From positions 1 through 64,000 of the forward strand of contig NZ_JASERU010000017.1 of the NCBI RefSeq assembly GCF_030504985.1: 64,000 nt of DNA, read 5' to 3'. A program made the translations under genes and the position numbers. Below the pieces are notes generated by a model. That model had not been told where the DNA came from and did no database searches. It saw nothing but the letters and a program-made list of their open reading frames with translations. The DNA is from Fulvimonas sp. R45. GTDB lineage: Bacteria > Pseudomonadota > Gammaproteobacteria > Xanthomonadales > Rhodanobacteraceae. Positions 20,644 through 31,102 of the stretch are shown here, piece after piece (within the stretch, counting starts at the first letter, position 1; each line of letters begins with the position of its first letter).

Positions 20644-21458
20644 ACGCGCTGCCCGCGGCGGCCGGATGGAACGACGCCGGTTCGGGCGAACTGGCCGTGC
20701 GCGACGTGCACCTGCAACGCGGCGAGCGGCGCGTGCTGCAGGCGGTGAACCTGCGCGCGCAGCCCGGCCGCCTGCTCGCGCTGGTGGGGCCGAACGGCGC
20801 CGGCAAGAGCAGCCTGCTCGGCGTACTGGCCGGCCTGCTGGCCCCCACGCAGGGACAGGCGACGCTGGACGAGCGCCCGCTCGCGCAGTGGCCGCCCGCG
20901 GCGCTGGCGCGGCGGCGCGCGATGCTGTCGCAGCAGGTGCAACTGGGTTTCGGCTTCCGCGTGGACGAGGTGGTGTTGCTGGGCCGCAGCCCGCACGGCG
21001 TGCGCCACGCGGTCGACGACCGCCGCATCGCCGACGCCGCGCTGCGCGCCGCGCACGCCTGGCACCTGCGCGGGCGCAATTACCTGGAACTGTCCGGCGG
21101 CGAACGGCAGCGCGTGCAGCTGGCGCGCGTGCTGGCGCAGGTATGGGAGGGCGGCGACGGTCCGTCCTGGCTGCTGCTGGACGAGCCGGAGGCGGGACTG
21201 GACATCGCCCACCAGCACTTCGTGCTGCGCCGCGCGCGCCTGCTGGCCTGCCAGGGTTTCGGCGTGATCGCGGTGCTGCACGACCTCAACCTCGCCGCGC
21301 GCTACGCCGACGAGGCGGCCCTGCTGGAACACGGCCGGCTGCTGCGCCACGGGCCGCCGGCCGAGGCGCTGGAGCCGCACGTGCTGTCCGAGGTGTACGG
21401 CCTGCCGCTGCGGCGGGTGGCGACCGGCGACCACGAGTGGATGCTGGCGCCGGCCTAG
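20640..21458 (+). CDS. hmuV: Heme ABC transporter ATP-binding protein HmuV
   Basis: A 272-residue ATPase energising heme import. Walker A is GPNGAGKSSLLG (about residues 46-57), the ABC signature is LSGGERQRVQLARV, Walker B is WLLLDEPEAGLD, and the switch His is in AVLHDLNLAARYADE. Its length and sequence match the HmuV/FecE group. The start at 20640 overlaps the hmuU stop (ATGA). It is the last gene of the operon, convergent with the S53 peptidase. An imperfect CTTCTCTCC/GGAGGGAGAAAAG hairpin in the 42-base gap could terminate both. Confidence 0.95.
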   Translation: MNALPAAAGWNDAGSGELAVRDVHLQRGERRVLQAVNLRAQPGRLLALVGPNGAGKSSLLGVLAGLLAPTQGQATLDERPLAQWPPAALARRRAMLSQQVQLGFGFRVDEVVLLGRSPHGVRHAVDDRRIADAALRAAHAWHLRGRNYLELSGGERQRVQLARVLAQVWEGGDGPSWLLLDEPEAGLDIAHQHFVLRRARLLACQGFGVIAVLHDLNLAARYADEAALLEHGRLLRHGPPAEALEPHVLSEVYGLPLRRVATGDHEWMLAPA

Positions 21459-21500
21459 CGCGGCTCTGCTTCCTCTTCTCTCCGGGGAGGGAGAAAAGGG

Positions 21501-24193
<2,693 letters not shown>

Positions 24194-24211
24194 CGCTGCC
24201 ACGCCGGTATG

Positions 24212-24712
24212 TCACGCAGGACCGGCCCCCGGTGCGGACTGCCCCGGGCGCTTGCGCCACAGCTTGTCCAGCGCCCAGGGCCCCGCGCCGCCCAGCACCA
24301 GCGTCGCCAGGCCGGCGAGGTAGAGCAGGTCGCATTCGTAGCCCGGCTGCCCGAAGTGCGCGCCGGCGGGCGTCACGGTCATCAGCTTGATCGAGCTGAA
24401 GCCGTAGGGCAGGTGCACGGTGAAGATGGCGACCAGCAGCACGACCGCCATCGGCACGCTGGCCAGCGCCACGAAGCTGCCCAGCAGGATGGCCAGCCCG
24501 CCGAGCACTTCCACCGCGATGGTGGCCCAGGACATCAGGTGCGGGAACGGCACGCCGATGGCCTGCAGGATCGCCGCGAACGCATCGGCGCCGCGGCCCA
24601 GCTTGGCGAAGCCGTGTTCCATGAAGCCGCCGCCCACGATCAGGCGCAGGGGGATCGGCGCCCACGCGGCGAGCCGCCGGGGTACCGCGGGCACGGGCAG
24701 GAGAGGGGTCAT
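24212..24712 (-). CDS. DoxX family membrane protein
   Basis: A 166-residue inner-membrane protein with four hydrophobic segments, typical of DoxX/DoxD-like proteins. Recognisable blocks are LIVGGGFMEHGFAKLGRGAD at the first segment, FPHLMSWATIAVEVLGGLAILLG and HLPYGFSSIKLM. An AGGA site precedes the ATG at 24712. It lies 57 bases downstream of the AhpD-like gene in the same direction. This pairing is common in stress-associated operons, where DoxX has been linked to membrane redox complexes; the role here is inferred. It is convergent with hemB (18-base gap). Confidence 0.85.
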   Translation of the reverse strand: MTPLLPVPAVPRRLAAWAPIPLRLIVGGGFMEHGFAKLGRGADAFAAILQAIGVPFPHLMSWATIAVEVLGGLAILLGSFVALASVPMAVVLLVAIFTVHLPYGFSSIKLMTVTPAGAHFGQPGYECDLLYLAGLATLVLGGAGPWALDKLWRKRPGQSAPGAGPA

Positions 24713-24769
24713 GTTCGGGTTCCTGGCGTTGTGGTTGCCGGTCGGGACGATCCCGGTGGCGGGACGCCG

Positions 24770-25075
24770 TCAGTCGTGCAGCAGATGGGTGGCGTGGGTG
24801 ATCGCGCCGCCGGCGCGGATGGCCGCGGCGACCACGGCGGTCTCGGCCAGCTGCGCATCGTCGGCGCCGGCGTCGCGCGCCGCCTTGGTGTGGACCTCGA
24901 TGCAATACGGGCATTGCGTGGTCAGCGCCACGGCCACCGCGATCAACTGCTTCTGCCGCGCGTCGAGGGCGCCCGCGGCGAAGGCCGCCTTGTCGAATGC
25001 CCAGAAGGCCTTCATGGCATCCGGCGCTTTTTCGTCGAGCTTCTTCAGGCGGCTCAGGTTCTTCATGTCGTACAT
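24770..25075 (-). CDS. Carboxymuconolactone decarboxylase-family (AhpD-like) protein
   Basis: A 101-residue all-helical protein with the AhpD-type redox motif CPYC followed by IEVHTKAA (C...C...H). Such proteins act as peroxiredoxin partners or general disulfide reductases rather than true decarboxylases. The start at 25075 (MYDMKNLSRLKK) follows AAGGAA at proper spacing; an upstream in-frame start would add a Pro-rich non-homologous stretch. It is the first gene of a two-gene unit with DoxX. Confidence 0.85.
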   Translation of the reverse strand: MYDMKNLSRLKKLDEKAPDAMKAFWAFDKAAFAAGALDARQKQLIAVAVALTTQCPYCIEVHTKAARDAGADDAQLAETAVVAAAIRAGGAITHATHLLHD

Positions 25076-25218
25076 GCGGATTCCTTGTGTTGATCGGGGG
25101 ATGGAGGCTGCGGGGAATGGCACTGCCTGCCGGCAGGATGAGAGGCCGACACACGCAGTTCGTCGCGGCAGGGCGACCGGTTACATCGTCACTGCCGACA
25201 AGTCGGGCCTGTTCAAAC

Positions 25219-25290
25219 CTCGACGTGCTGCGACGGGTGAAGGGCGCCTTCGGCATGCCCACCTTCGTGTGCCTGGTGAGCGGCAGGGAG
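25219..25290 (+). pseudogene. Remnant duplicate of an internal hemB segment
   Basis: These 72 bases match hemB 23975-24046 at about 63 positions (61 of the first 66), in the same orientation. They would encode a [19 protein letters not shown] segment. Some similarity extends a little upstream (AAGTCGGGCCTG against AAGCCCGGCCTG). No start, stop or remaining hemB sequence surrounds it, so it is a decayed fragment about 1.2 kb from the functional gene. Confidence 0.8.
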
Positions 25291-25311
25291 TCATTGCCCG
25301 CGGTTTGGCCC

Positions 25312-25397
25312 GTCATCCCGGCGCAGGCCGGGATCCAGTAGCGACCACGCTTGCTCAGGCCGCGCGGCTACTGGATTCCGGCCTGCGCCGGAATGAC
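25312..25397. repeat. 31-bp inverted repeat (element B)
   Basis: The arm GTCATCCCGGCGCAGGCCGG (extending to ATCCAGTAGC, 25312-25342) faces its near-perfect reverse complement at 25367-25397 across a loop of about 24 bases. The core GTCATTCCGGCGCAGGCCGG recurs at 28449-28468. It lies between the AhpD-like and acyltransferase genes and could act as a bidirectional terminator-like structure. Confidence 0.8.
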
Positions 25398-25416
25398 AGG
25401 CAACGCCAGAAGCTCC

Positions 25417-26553
25417 CTAGGCCGCACGTCTCAGGAACTTCCCCGCCAGCCACTTCCGTACCGGCAGGTCGTAAAGCCTCATGCACGCATACGCGATGGC
25501 GATGCTCGCGACGAAGACCGCGGCGCCCGCCGCGCACTTGGTGCCGAAGGGCAGCGTTTCGTGCGTGCCGATCCATTCGGTGTAGACGTAGATCAGACCG
25601 TAATGGGTGATGTAGAGCGGGTAGGAGAGTTCGCCGAAGAACCCGGCGATGCGGGTGGACAGGCCATCGACCTGCGTGGCGCCGGCGCCGATGGCCACGA
25701 TCAGCGGGAACACCACGATCACGCACAGCGACTCGTACAGGCCGTTGAGCCACAGGCGGTCGGCGCCGCCGAAGCGGGGCAGGGCCAGCGCCGCGACCAG
25801 CAGCAGGCTGCATGCCGCGAAGGCGTGGCCGATCCGGATGCGTTTGCCCAGGCGCATCAGCAGCATGCCGGCGAGGAAGGGAAACAGCAGGCGGGCGAAA
25901 CCGATGTGGAGTTGCTGCGCATCGATGGACCAGCCGCCGATCACGTCGCCGCGCCGGCCGAACACGGCCAACTGCACCAGGAAGGCGGCGGCCAGCGCCA
26001 CCAGCACGCCCAGCCAGCGGTTCGACAACTTGCGCAGGCCGATGGCGTACAGGATGTTGGCGACGTATTCGAAGAACAGCGACCACGCCGGGCCGTCGAG
26101 CGGGTGCATCTCGCTCCAGCCGCGGATGTCCATCGACGGCGGCAGCGGCAGCAGCGTGCAGCCGACCAGCATCACCAGCAGCAGCTTCCACGCCGGCGTG
26201 GCCTCGATCAGCGGGAAGGCCGGGCCCGCCTGGAAGTAGAACAGCAGCGCGCCGATCGCCATGCCCATGACGACCATGGGCTGCAGGCGGACCAGGCGCC
26301 GCTTGAAGAAATCCCACGTGCCCAGCGCCTGCCAGCGGTCGTCGTAGGCATAGGCGATCACGAAGCCCGACAGCAGGAAGAAGAAATCCACGGCCAGGTA
26401 GCCGTGGTTGATCGGCTGCGTCAACGGATGGTCCGGCCTGTACGCCTCGCAGATGTGGAACAGCACCACCATCAGGGCGGCGACGCCGCGGAGACCGTCG
26501 AGGACGAGGTAGTGCTCCTTGCTTGCCGGCAGGGCCGCGGGGGTTTTTGCCAT
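25417..26553 (-). CDS. Acyltransferase 3 family membrane protein
   Basis: A 378-residue integral membrane O-acyltransferase (PF01757, OafA/ExoZ-like) that transfers acyl groups to cell-surface sugars or small molecules. The N-terminal block LVLDGLRGVAALMVVLFHIC carries the conserved Arg and His of the family. The next block, HGYLAVDFFFLLSGFVIAYAY, is also diagnostic. About ten hydrophobic segments follow, ending in the basic tail RKWLAGKFLRRAA. It stands alone; no polysaccharide genes flank it, so the acceptor is unknown. Confidence 0.88.
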   Translation of the reverse strand: MAKTPAALPASKEHYLVLDGLRGVAALMVVLFHICEAYRPDHPLTQPINHGYLAVDFFFLLSGFVIAYAYDDRWQALGTWDFFKRRLVRLQPMVVMGMAIGALLFYFQAGPAFPLIEATPAWKLLLVMLVGCTLLPLPPSMDIRGWSEMHPLDGPAWSLFFEYVANILYAIGLRKLSNRWLGVLVALAAAFLVQLAVFGRRGDVIGGWSIDAQQLHIGFARLLFPFLAGMLLMRLGKRIRIGHAFAACSLLLVAALALPRFGGADRLWLNGLYESLCVIVVFPLIVAIGAGATQVDGLSTRIAGFFGELSYPLYITHYGLIYVYTEWIGTHETLPFGTKCAAGAAVFVASIAIAYACMRLYDLPVRKWLAGKFLRRAA

Positions 26554-26812
26554 GTGGGTTGCGTCGCATGAGCCGATGGACGAATTGCCGATGCTACAAG
26601 TTCTTGCGGACGATGTGGCCCCGGAGTCGCTCCCGGCCGCCGGCGCGGCGGCGGCAACGGTCCATGGTGGCCGCCCTCGGTGGCGATCACGGAAAATCCA
26701 TCATTGCGACCGCGCCCGGACCGATCCGCGTTGCAGGATGATCGGGCGGATTTCCATCCGGCTTCCGTCCTCATCAAGCAACCTCGGCCGCGCGCCGGGG
26801 CAAAGGGGCATC

Positions 26813-27748
26813 ATGAAAACGTGGTTCGTGTTCTTCGGTCTGCTGTTGGCGTGCGCGTGCGCGCATGCGACGGAAACGGTCTGGCAGCCTTCCGCCGGCC
26901 ACGTGCACATGCCGCTGTGGCCGGGCACGCCGCCCGACATGCAGGCGATGCCGGGGCCGGAAACCGAAACGCTGCGGGCGGAGCACCTGATCGCTGGTCG
27001 GCCGTGGCTGGCGGTGACCAACGTGAGCCAGCCCACGCTGACGGTCTATTCACCCAAAGGAACGAACACGGGCACCGCAGTCGTGGTGTTCCCAGGCGGG
27101 GGCTTCCAGGTGCTGGCCATCGACCTCGAAGGCACCGAAGTCTGCGACTGGCTGACGTCCCGTGGCATCACCTGCGTGCTGCTGAAATACCGCGTGCCGA
27201 GCCTGCCTTACGACGTGCACTGCAAGTGCTATTCCTTCGCCGTGTCGGTGCCTGCGCTCGAAGATGCCCAGCGCGCGCTGCGGCTGGTGCGCTTCCATGC
27301 GGCAGAGTGGCATGTCGATCCGCACAAGGTGGGTGTGATCGGCTTCTCGGCGGGGGGGTATCTGGTGGCCGAGGCCAGCACCCGCTTCAAGCGCCGGCTG
27401 TACCGGCCGGTGGATGCGGCCGACCGGCAAAGCGACCGGCCGGATTTCGCCATGGCCATCTATCCCGGGCACCTGGCGACCGACGATGGCACGTTGAACC
27501 CGAATGTGTCCGTCACCCGCGAAACGTCGCCCACCTTCCTGTTGCAGGCCGAGGACGACTACACCGACGGCGTGAACCAGTCGCTGGTCTATTACACCGC
27601 GCTGGCCAAGGCCCGTGTCCCGGCGGAAATGCACCTGTACGCGCACGGCGGCCACGCGTTCGGGCTGCGGCGCACGGCGCAGCCGATCACCGGCTGGCCC
27701 GGCCTCGCCGAGGCCTGGATGCGCACGATCGGCATGCTGCCGCACTGA
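26813..27748 (+). CDS. Secreted alpha/beta hydrolase (BD-FAE/xylan esterase-like)
   Basis: A 311-residue protein with signal peptide MKTWFVFFGLLLACACAHA. The oxyanion-loop block is VVVFPGGGFQVLAIDLEG, the nucleophile elbow is VIGFSAGGYLVAE, and the acid and His are likely in LLQAEDDYTDGVN and AHGGHAFGLR. The layout matches carbohydrate-esterase-like hydrolases often annotated as endo-1,4-beta-xylanase-related proteins. The substrate (acetylated or feruloylated glycans) is inferred from family only. The start at 26813 follows AAAGGGGCATC. A MITE-like element begins 17 bases after the stop. Confidence 0.86.
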   Translation: MKTWFVFFGLLLACACAHATETVWQPSAGHVHMPLWPGTPPDMQAMPGPETETLRAEHLIAGRPWLAVTNVSQPTLTVYSPKGTNTGTAVVVFPGGGFQVLAIDLEGTEVCDWLTSRGITCVLLKYRVPSLPYDVHCKCYSFAVSVPALEDAQRALRLVRFHAAEWHVDPHKVGVIGFSAGGYLVAEASTRFKRRLYRPVDAADRQSDRPDFAMAIYPGHLATDDGTLNPNVSVTRETSPTFLLQAEDDYTDGVNQSLVYYTALAKARVPAEMHLYAHGGHAFGLRRTAQPITGWPGLAEAWMRTIGMLPH

Positions 27749-27764
27749 ACGGGCGCGGCACTCA

Positions 27765-28030
27765 GAGCCTGTTCAAGATCTCCCCGTAGCTCGCGTTGCC
27801 TTGCCCTGGCCGCCCGGTGGTAGTGCGTGGCGCAGCGCCTGCCTGACTGGCAGGTCAAGCCGCGCGCTGCCGCCTGGCGGCCAGGGCAAGGCAACCCTTC
27901 GGGCCGGGTCTGTTTGCCCACAGGCCGGCGTCATCGCTCCGTCGTGGACGGACGTCCACTCCCTCGCTCTTCCTTGGCCTGCGCGCAAACAGCTCCCGGC
28001 GCGGGCCACGGGGAGATTTTGAACAGGCTC
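27765..28030. mobile_element. MITE-like non-coding element, copy 1
   Basis: This 266-bp element is bounded by the terminal inverted repeats GAGCCTGTTCAA and TTGAACAGGCTC. It is flanked by a 3-bp duplication, TCA (27762-27764 and 28031-28033). Internally a perfect 20-bp inverted repeat lies at 27795-27814 and 27876-27895. No transposase frame fits. A second copy, inverted, lies at 49585-49848. The right-hand TCA is the complement of the TGA stop codon of the tautomerase gene. TNA target duplications are known for the IS1031-type branch of IS5 elements; that link is inference. Confidence 0.85.
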
Positions 28031-28411
28031 TCAGACGTACTGCGCCACGCCGTGGCCGAACGACCAGTTCTCCGCCCGTGTCTCCAGCAGGTTGATGAAT
28101 ACGTCCTGCGGGCGCAGGCCCGGATCGGCGGCGAGCTTTTCCGCCACGCGGCGGTAGAACGCCTGCTTCTGCGCCACGCTGCGCGAGTCGCGGCAGGCGA
28201 CCTGCACGATCACCAGATCGTCGCTGCGGTCGATGCCGAGGTAGTGCGGGTCGCAGTCGAACTCGTCGGCGTCGTGCTGGTGGACCAGGATGAAGCGGTC
28301 GTCCTCGGGCACGTCGAAGGTTTCGCGCATGGCTTCGTAGACGCCGTTGCGCAGGGCGGCCAGGTGGGCGGCGGGTTTGCCGCGGCGCAGGGCGATGCGG
28401 ACGAGGGGCAT
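28031..28411 (-). CDS. Tautomerase-family protein
   Basis: A 126-residue protein beginning MPLVRIALRRGK. Pro2 would be the N-terminal catalytic base once Met is removed, as in the 4-oxalocrotonate tautomerase superfamily. Length and content (HYLGIDRSDDLVIVQVACRDSRS, QDVFINLLETRAENWSFGHG) fit the longer MSAD/Tautomerase_2 branch. AAGGAG precedes the ATG at 28411. It lies in the same orientation as the DUF4865 and CMD genes and is probably under the divergent LysR regulator. Its stop codon is directly adjacent to the MITE-like element. Confidence 0.85.
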   Translation of the reverse strand: MPLVRIALRRGKPAAHLAALRNGVYEAMRETFDVPEDDRFILVHQHDADEFDCDPHYLGIDRSDDLVIVQVACRDSRSVAQKQAFYRRVAEKLAADPGLRPQDVFINLLETRAENWSFGHGVAQYV

Positions 28412-28439
28412 GGGGTTCTCCTTGGGAAGATCCGGGTTC

Positions 28440-28599
28440 CCCCTCACCGTCATTCCGGCGCAGGCCGGAATCCAGTGAGGTACTGGTGCGAAGCACGCGT
28501 AACGGGTTTTGCGTGCTTCGCACGAGTCGTCGGACTGGATGACCAGACCTTCGTCTGTTGAAAAGCGCCTCCGGCTTCCGCCGGAATGACGGTGAGGGG
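28440..28599. repeat. Compound palindromic repeat (element B type) with nested hairpin
   Basis: Outer arms CCCCTCACCGTCATTCCGGCG (21 bp, 28440-28460) and the exact reverse complement (28579-28599) enclose a second perfect 13-bp stem, GTGCGAAGCACGC/GCGTGCTTCGCAC (28486-28498 and 28511-28523). The left arm contains the GTCATTCCGGCGCAGGCCGG core also seen at 25312. No coding content is evident. It fills the 284-base gap between the tautomerase and DUF4865 genes. Confidence 0.8.
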
Positions 28600-28695
28600 C
28601 ATGGGATGACGATGGGTGAAGGGGAAATGGCGGTAGGTGGAGGGAGCGATGTCGGCGAGTGGAGAGGAGGCGGAATGAGGGTGGGAAGACTCCGC

Positions 28696-29268
28696 TCAGC
28701 GAGCCGCCCCGGGTTGCGAGACATGGCCCACGCGGTAAAGCTGCCGGCCATCGCGGGCAAGGTCCGGACGCAGGGTCGGCCACAGGCGGAAGCGCAGCAG
28801 GGTCCAGCCCGTCGGGTCGTATGCCGCGATCGCGGCCAGCGCGCCGGCCGCGCGGTCCTGCCGCGCCGCGGCGATCTCGGTTTCTCGCAGGCTGCCGAGA
28901 TCGGCGTGCGCGGGGATGGCAGCCCATTCGCGCGTGGCGCAGGCGGCGTTGCGCAGGTCGGCAGCCAGCTCCGCCTGCCACGGTATCCAGGTGCGCACCG
29001 CGGGTCGGCCGAAATCGCGCGCCAGCGTGGCGAAGCCGGCGCCGCCGAGGAAGGCGTTCATGCCTTCGCTGTCATGCCACAGGTAGAACGGCGCGTAGAG
29101 GTTGTCGCGGCTGGGCAGTTCGCGGTCGTCGCGCGAGGCGTGCAGCCAGGCCTTGAAGGCGAGGCCGGGGAAGCCGTCGAGCAGGTGCCCCTTTTCCGCG
29201 ATGCGGTGGCGGATGACCGCCATGTCGTAGTCGGCGGGCAGGGTGATGTCGTACTGCATCGTGATCAT
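28696..29268 (-). CDS. DUF4865 family protein
   Basis: A 190-residue soluble protein with no signal or membrane segment. The opening MQYDITLPADYDMAVIRHRI and HLLDGFPGLAFKAWLH match DUF4865, a family of unknown function commonly encoded beside tautomerase and LysR genes. Repeated aromatic blocks (YAPFYLWHDSEGMNAFL) are reminiscent of ferredoxin-like dimeric alpha/beta-barrel enzymes; this is only an impression. It ends 11 bases after the CMD stop would begin, so the two are co-transcribed. The start at 29268 is preceded by GAGG; MQYDI at 29259 is an alternative. Confidence 0.8.
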   Translation of the reverse strand: MITMQYDITLPADYDMAVIRHRIAEKGHLLDGFPGLAFKAWLHASRDDRELPSRDNLYAPFYLWHDSEGMNAFLGGAGFATLARDFGRPAVRTWIPWQAELAADLRNAACATREWAAIPAHADLGSLRETEIAAARQDRAAGALAAIAAYDPTGWTLLRFRLWPTLRPDLARDGRQLYRVGHVSQPGAAR

Positions 29269-29278
29269 GGCGGCGACC

Positions 29279-29599
29279 TCACTGTCCGTCGTCGAGCCGG
29301 CGCAGCACGCCGAGCGCGGAGAACGCCACCGGCCAGCCGCCGTAGAAGGCGAGGTGGGTGACCAGCTCGGCCAGTTCCGCGTCGCCGACGCCGTTGTCGC
29401 GCGCGCGGCGCAGGTGGAACGGCAACTGCTCGGTGCGGTTCAGCGCCACCAGCGCGGACACGGTGGCGATGCTGCGTTCGCGCGGCGCGAGGCCGGGGCG
29501 CGACCAGACGTCGCCGAACAGCACGTCGTCGGTGAGTTCGGCCAGCTTCGGGGCGATGTCGCCGATGCTGTCGCGGGCGTAGCGGGGGTCGTGGGCCAT
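29279..29599 (-). CDS. Carboxymuconolactone decarboxylase-family protein
   Basis: A 106-residue helical protein of the CMD family, with APRERSIATVSALVALNRTEQLPFHLRRARDNGV. It lacks the CxxC of AhpD, so it is closer to the gamma-carboxymuconolactone decarboxylase type than the redox type. GAGGAC precedes the ATG. It is the first gene of the minus-strand group (CMD, DUF4865, tautomerase), divergent from the LysR gene. Such sets are often induced by quinones or electrophiles; the inducer here is unknown. Confidence 0.85.
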   Translation of the reverse strand: MAHDPRYARDSIGDIAPKLAELTDDVLFGDVWSRPGLAPRERSIATVSALVALNRTEQLPFHLRRARDNGVGDAELAELVTHLAFYGGWPVAFSALGVLRRLDDGQ

Positions 29600-29652
29600 G
29601 GGGGTGTCCTCGTCGGGGTTGACGGGGCTTACGGTAGCGCCGCAGTATGGTC

Positions 29653-29672
29653 CTGAAAATCGGCATTTTCAG
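29653..29672. promoter_or_regulatory. Palindromic operator in the LysR/CMD divergent promoter
   Basis: The perfect dyad CTGAAAATCGGCATTTTCAG (8-bp arms, CGGC centre) sits 32 bases before the LysR ATG and 53 bases before the CMD start. It stands out as AT-rich in a GC-rich genome. Its position between a LysR gene and its likely target operon makes it the best candidate LysR binding site. Confidence 0.65.
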
Positions 29673-29704
29673 CATTGTCGATCCATGAAAACGGGATAAT
29701 TTCC

Positions 29705-30592
29705 ATGCGCCCCATTGCCTTCGATCCCGACGTGCTGCGCAGCTTCGTGCACGGCGTGGAGCTGGGCAGTTTCGCGCGCGCGGCGGAGCGGTTGAACCGC
29801 TCCACCTCGGCGGTCAGCGCGCAACTCAAGAAGCTGGAGGAGCAGGCCGGTCGGCCCCTGCTGCGCAAGGCCGGCCGCGGCATGGCGCTCACCGAGACGG
29901 GCGAGGTGATGCTGGGCTATGCGCGGCGCCTGCTGGAGCTCAACGACGAGGCCGCGGCGGCGGTGCGCGGCGTGGAACTGGAAGGCCGCGTGCGGCTGGG
30001 CCTGCAGGAGGATTTCGGCGAAAGCCTGCTGCCGGCGGTGCTGGGCCGCTTCGCGCGGGCCCATCCGCGGCTGCGCGTCGAGGTGCGCATCGCGCGCAAC
30101 GCGGAGTTGCTGGAAGGAGTGAACCGCGGCCGGCTCGACCTGGCGCTGGCCTGGGACGGCGACGAGGGCAGCCCGCACGCGGAGCGCGTGGCGCGCCTGC
30201 CGATGCGCTGGATCGGCACGGCCGACGCCGCCTTCCCGAAGCCGCGCCGGCGCGGCGAGCCGCTGCCGCTGGTGGTGCTGGACGCGCCCTGCCTGGTGCG
30301 GCGCGCCGCCATCGATGCGCTGGACCGCGCCGGCATCGCCTGGCGCATCGCCTTCACCAGCGCCAGCCTCGCCGGCACCTGGGCGGCGGTGACGGCGGGC
30401 CTGGGCGTAAGCGTGCGTACGCCGCTGGGCCTGCCGGCCGGCGTGCGCGCCTTGACCGCGAAGGAGGCGGGCCTGCCCGCGCTGCCGATGCTGGGCCTGG
30501 CGCTGCACCGGGCCGAGGCGGAGCCGGCCCCGGCCGTGGCGCGGCTGGCGGAGATCCTCACCCGGACGCTGTCGGCGTCACTGCCGCGCTGA
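29705..30592 (+). CDS. LysR family transcriptional regulator
   Basis: A 295-residue regulator. The N-terminal winged HTH is clear: VLRSFVHGVELGSFARAAERLNRSTSAVSAQLKKLEEQ (residues about 10-47). The LysR substrate-binding domain follows (VRLGLQEDFGESLLPAVLGRF onward). I chose the ATG at 29705 (MRPIAFDPD); a TTG ten codons upstream is less likely. It is divergent from CMD-DUF4865-tautomerase, with a palindrome between them, and probably controls that operon and itself. The last codons and stop region (TCGGCGTCACTGCC) recur in the downstream repeats, so the gene's 3' end took part in the duplication. Confidence 0.92.
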   Translation: MRPIAFDPDVLRSFVHGVELGSFARAAERLNRSTSAVSAQLKKLEEQAGRPLLRKAGRGMALTETGEVMLGYARRLLELNDEAAAAVRGVELEGRVRLGLQEDFGESLLPAVLGRFARAHPRLRVEVRIARNAELLEGVNRGRLDLALAWDGDEGSPHAERVARLPMRWIGTADAAFPKPRRRGEPLPLVVLDAPCLVRRAAIDALDRAGIAWRIAFTSASLAGTWAAVTAGLGVSVRTPLGLPAGVRALTAKEAGLPALPMLGLALHRAEAEPAPAVARLAEILTRTLSASLPR

Positions 30593-31100
30593 TCGTGCAT
30601 GAGCGCCCTCCCCTGCTTCCGGGGAGGGCTAGGGAGGGGTAGGCAAGCTCGCGACAAGCCCGACCCCCTCCCGGCCTCCCCCTGCAAGCAGGGGGAGGAG
30701 ACGAGCGGCGGCCTCGGTGTTCTTTCTCGGCGCGTCGGCGTCACTGCCCGCGCTGATCATGCAAGAACTCCCTCTTCTGCTTGCGGAGAGGGCAAGAGCT
30801 CCCTCCCCTGCGTGCAGGGGAGGGTTGGGGAGGGGTAGGCAAGCTCGCGACAAGCCCGACCCCCTCCCGGCCTCCCCCTGCAAGCAGGGGGAGGAGACGA
30901 GCGGCGGCCTCGGTGTTCTTTCTCGGCGCGTCGGCGTCACTGCCTGCGCTGATCATGCAAGAACTCCCTCTTCTGCTTGCGGGGAGGGCAAGAGCTCCCT
31001 CCCCTGCGTGCAGGGGAGGGTCGGGGAGGGGTAGGCAAGCTCGCGACAAGCCCGTTCCCCTCCCGGCCTCCCTCTGCAAGCAGGGGGAGGAGGCAAACGA
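30571..31100. repeat. Tandem array of element A units including the lysR 3' end
   Basis: Three head-to-tail units are marked by GCGTCACTGC at 30575, 30739 and 30931 (spacings 164 and 192 bases). Each combines a copy of the last codons and stop of the lysR gene (TCACTGCCCGCGCTGATCAT) with element A cores (CTCCCTCCCCTGCGTGCAGG, CCTCCCCCTGCAAGCAGGGG). The second and third units are almost identical. The 510-base gap between the LysR and cyclase genes holds nothing else that I can support. Confidence 0.85.
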
Positions 31101-31102
31101 CC

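Noticed and set aside
24194..24390. Continuation of an open frame past hemB overlapping DoxX
   Set aside because: It is the wrong frame relative to hemB. DoxX on the minus strand shows membrane helices and a ribosome site, so the plus-strand frame is a shadow.
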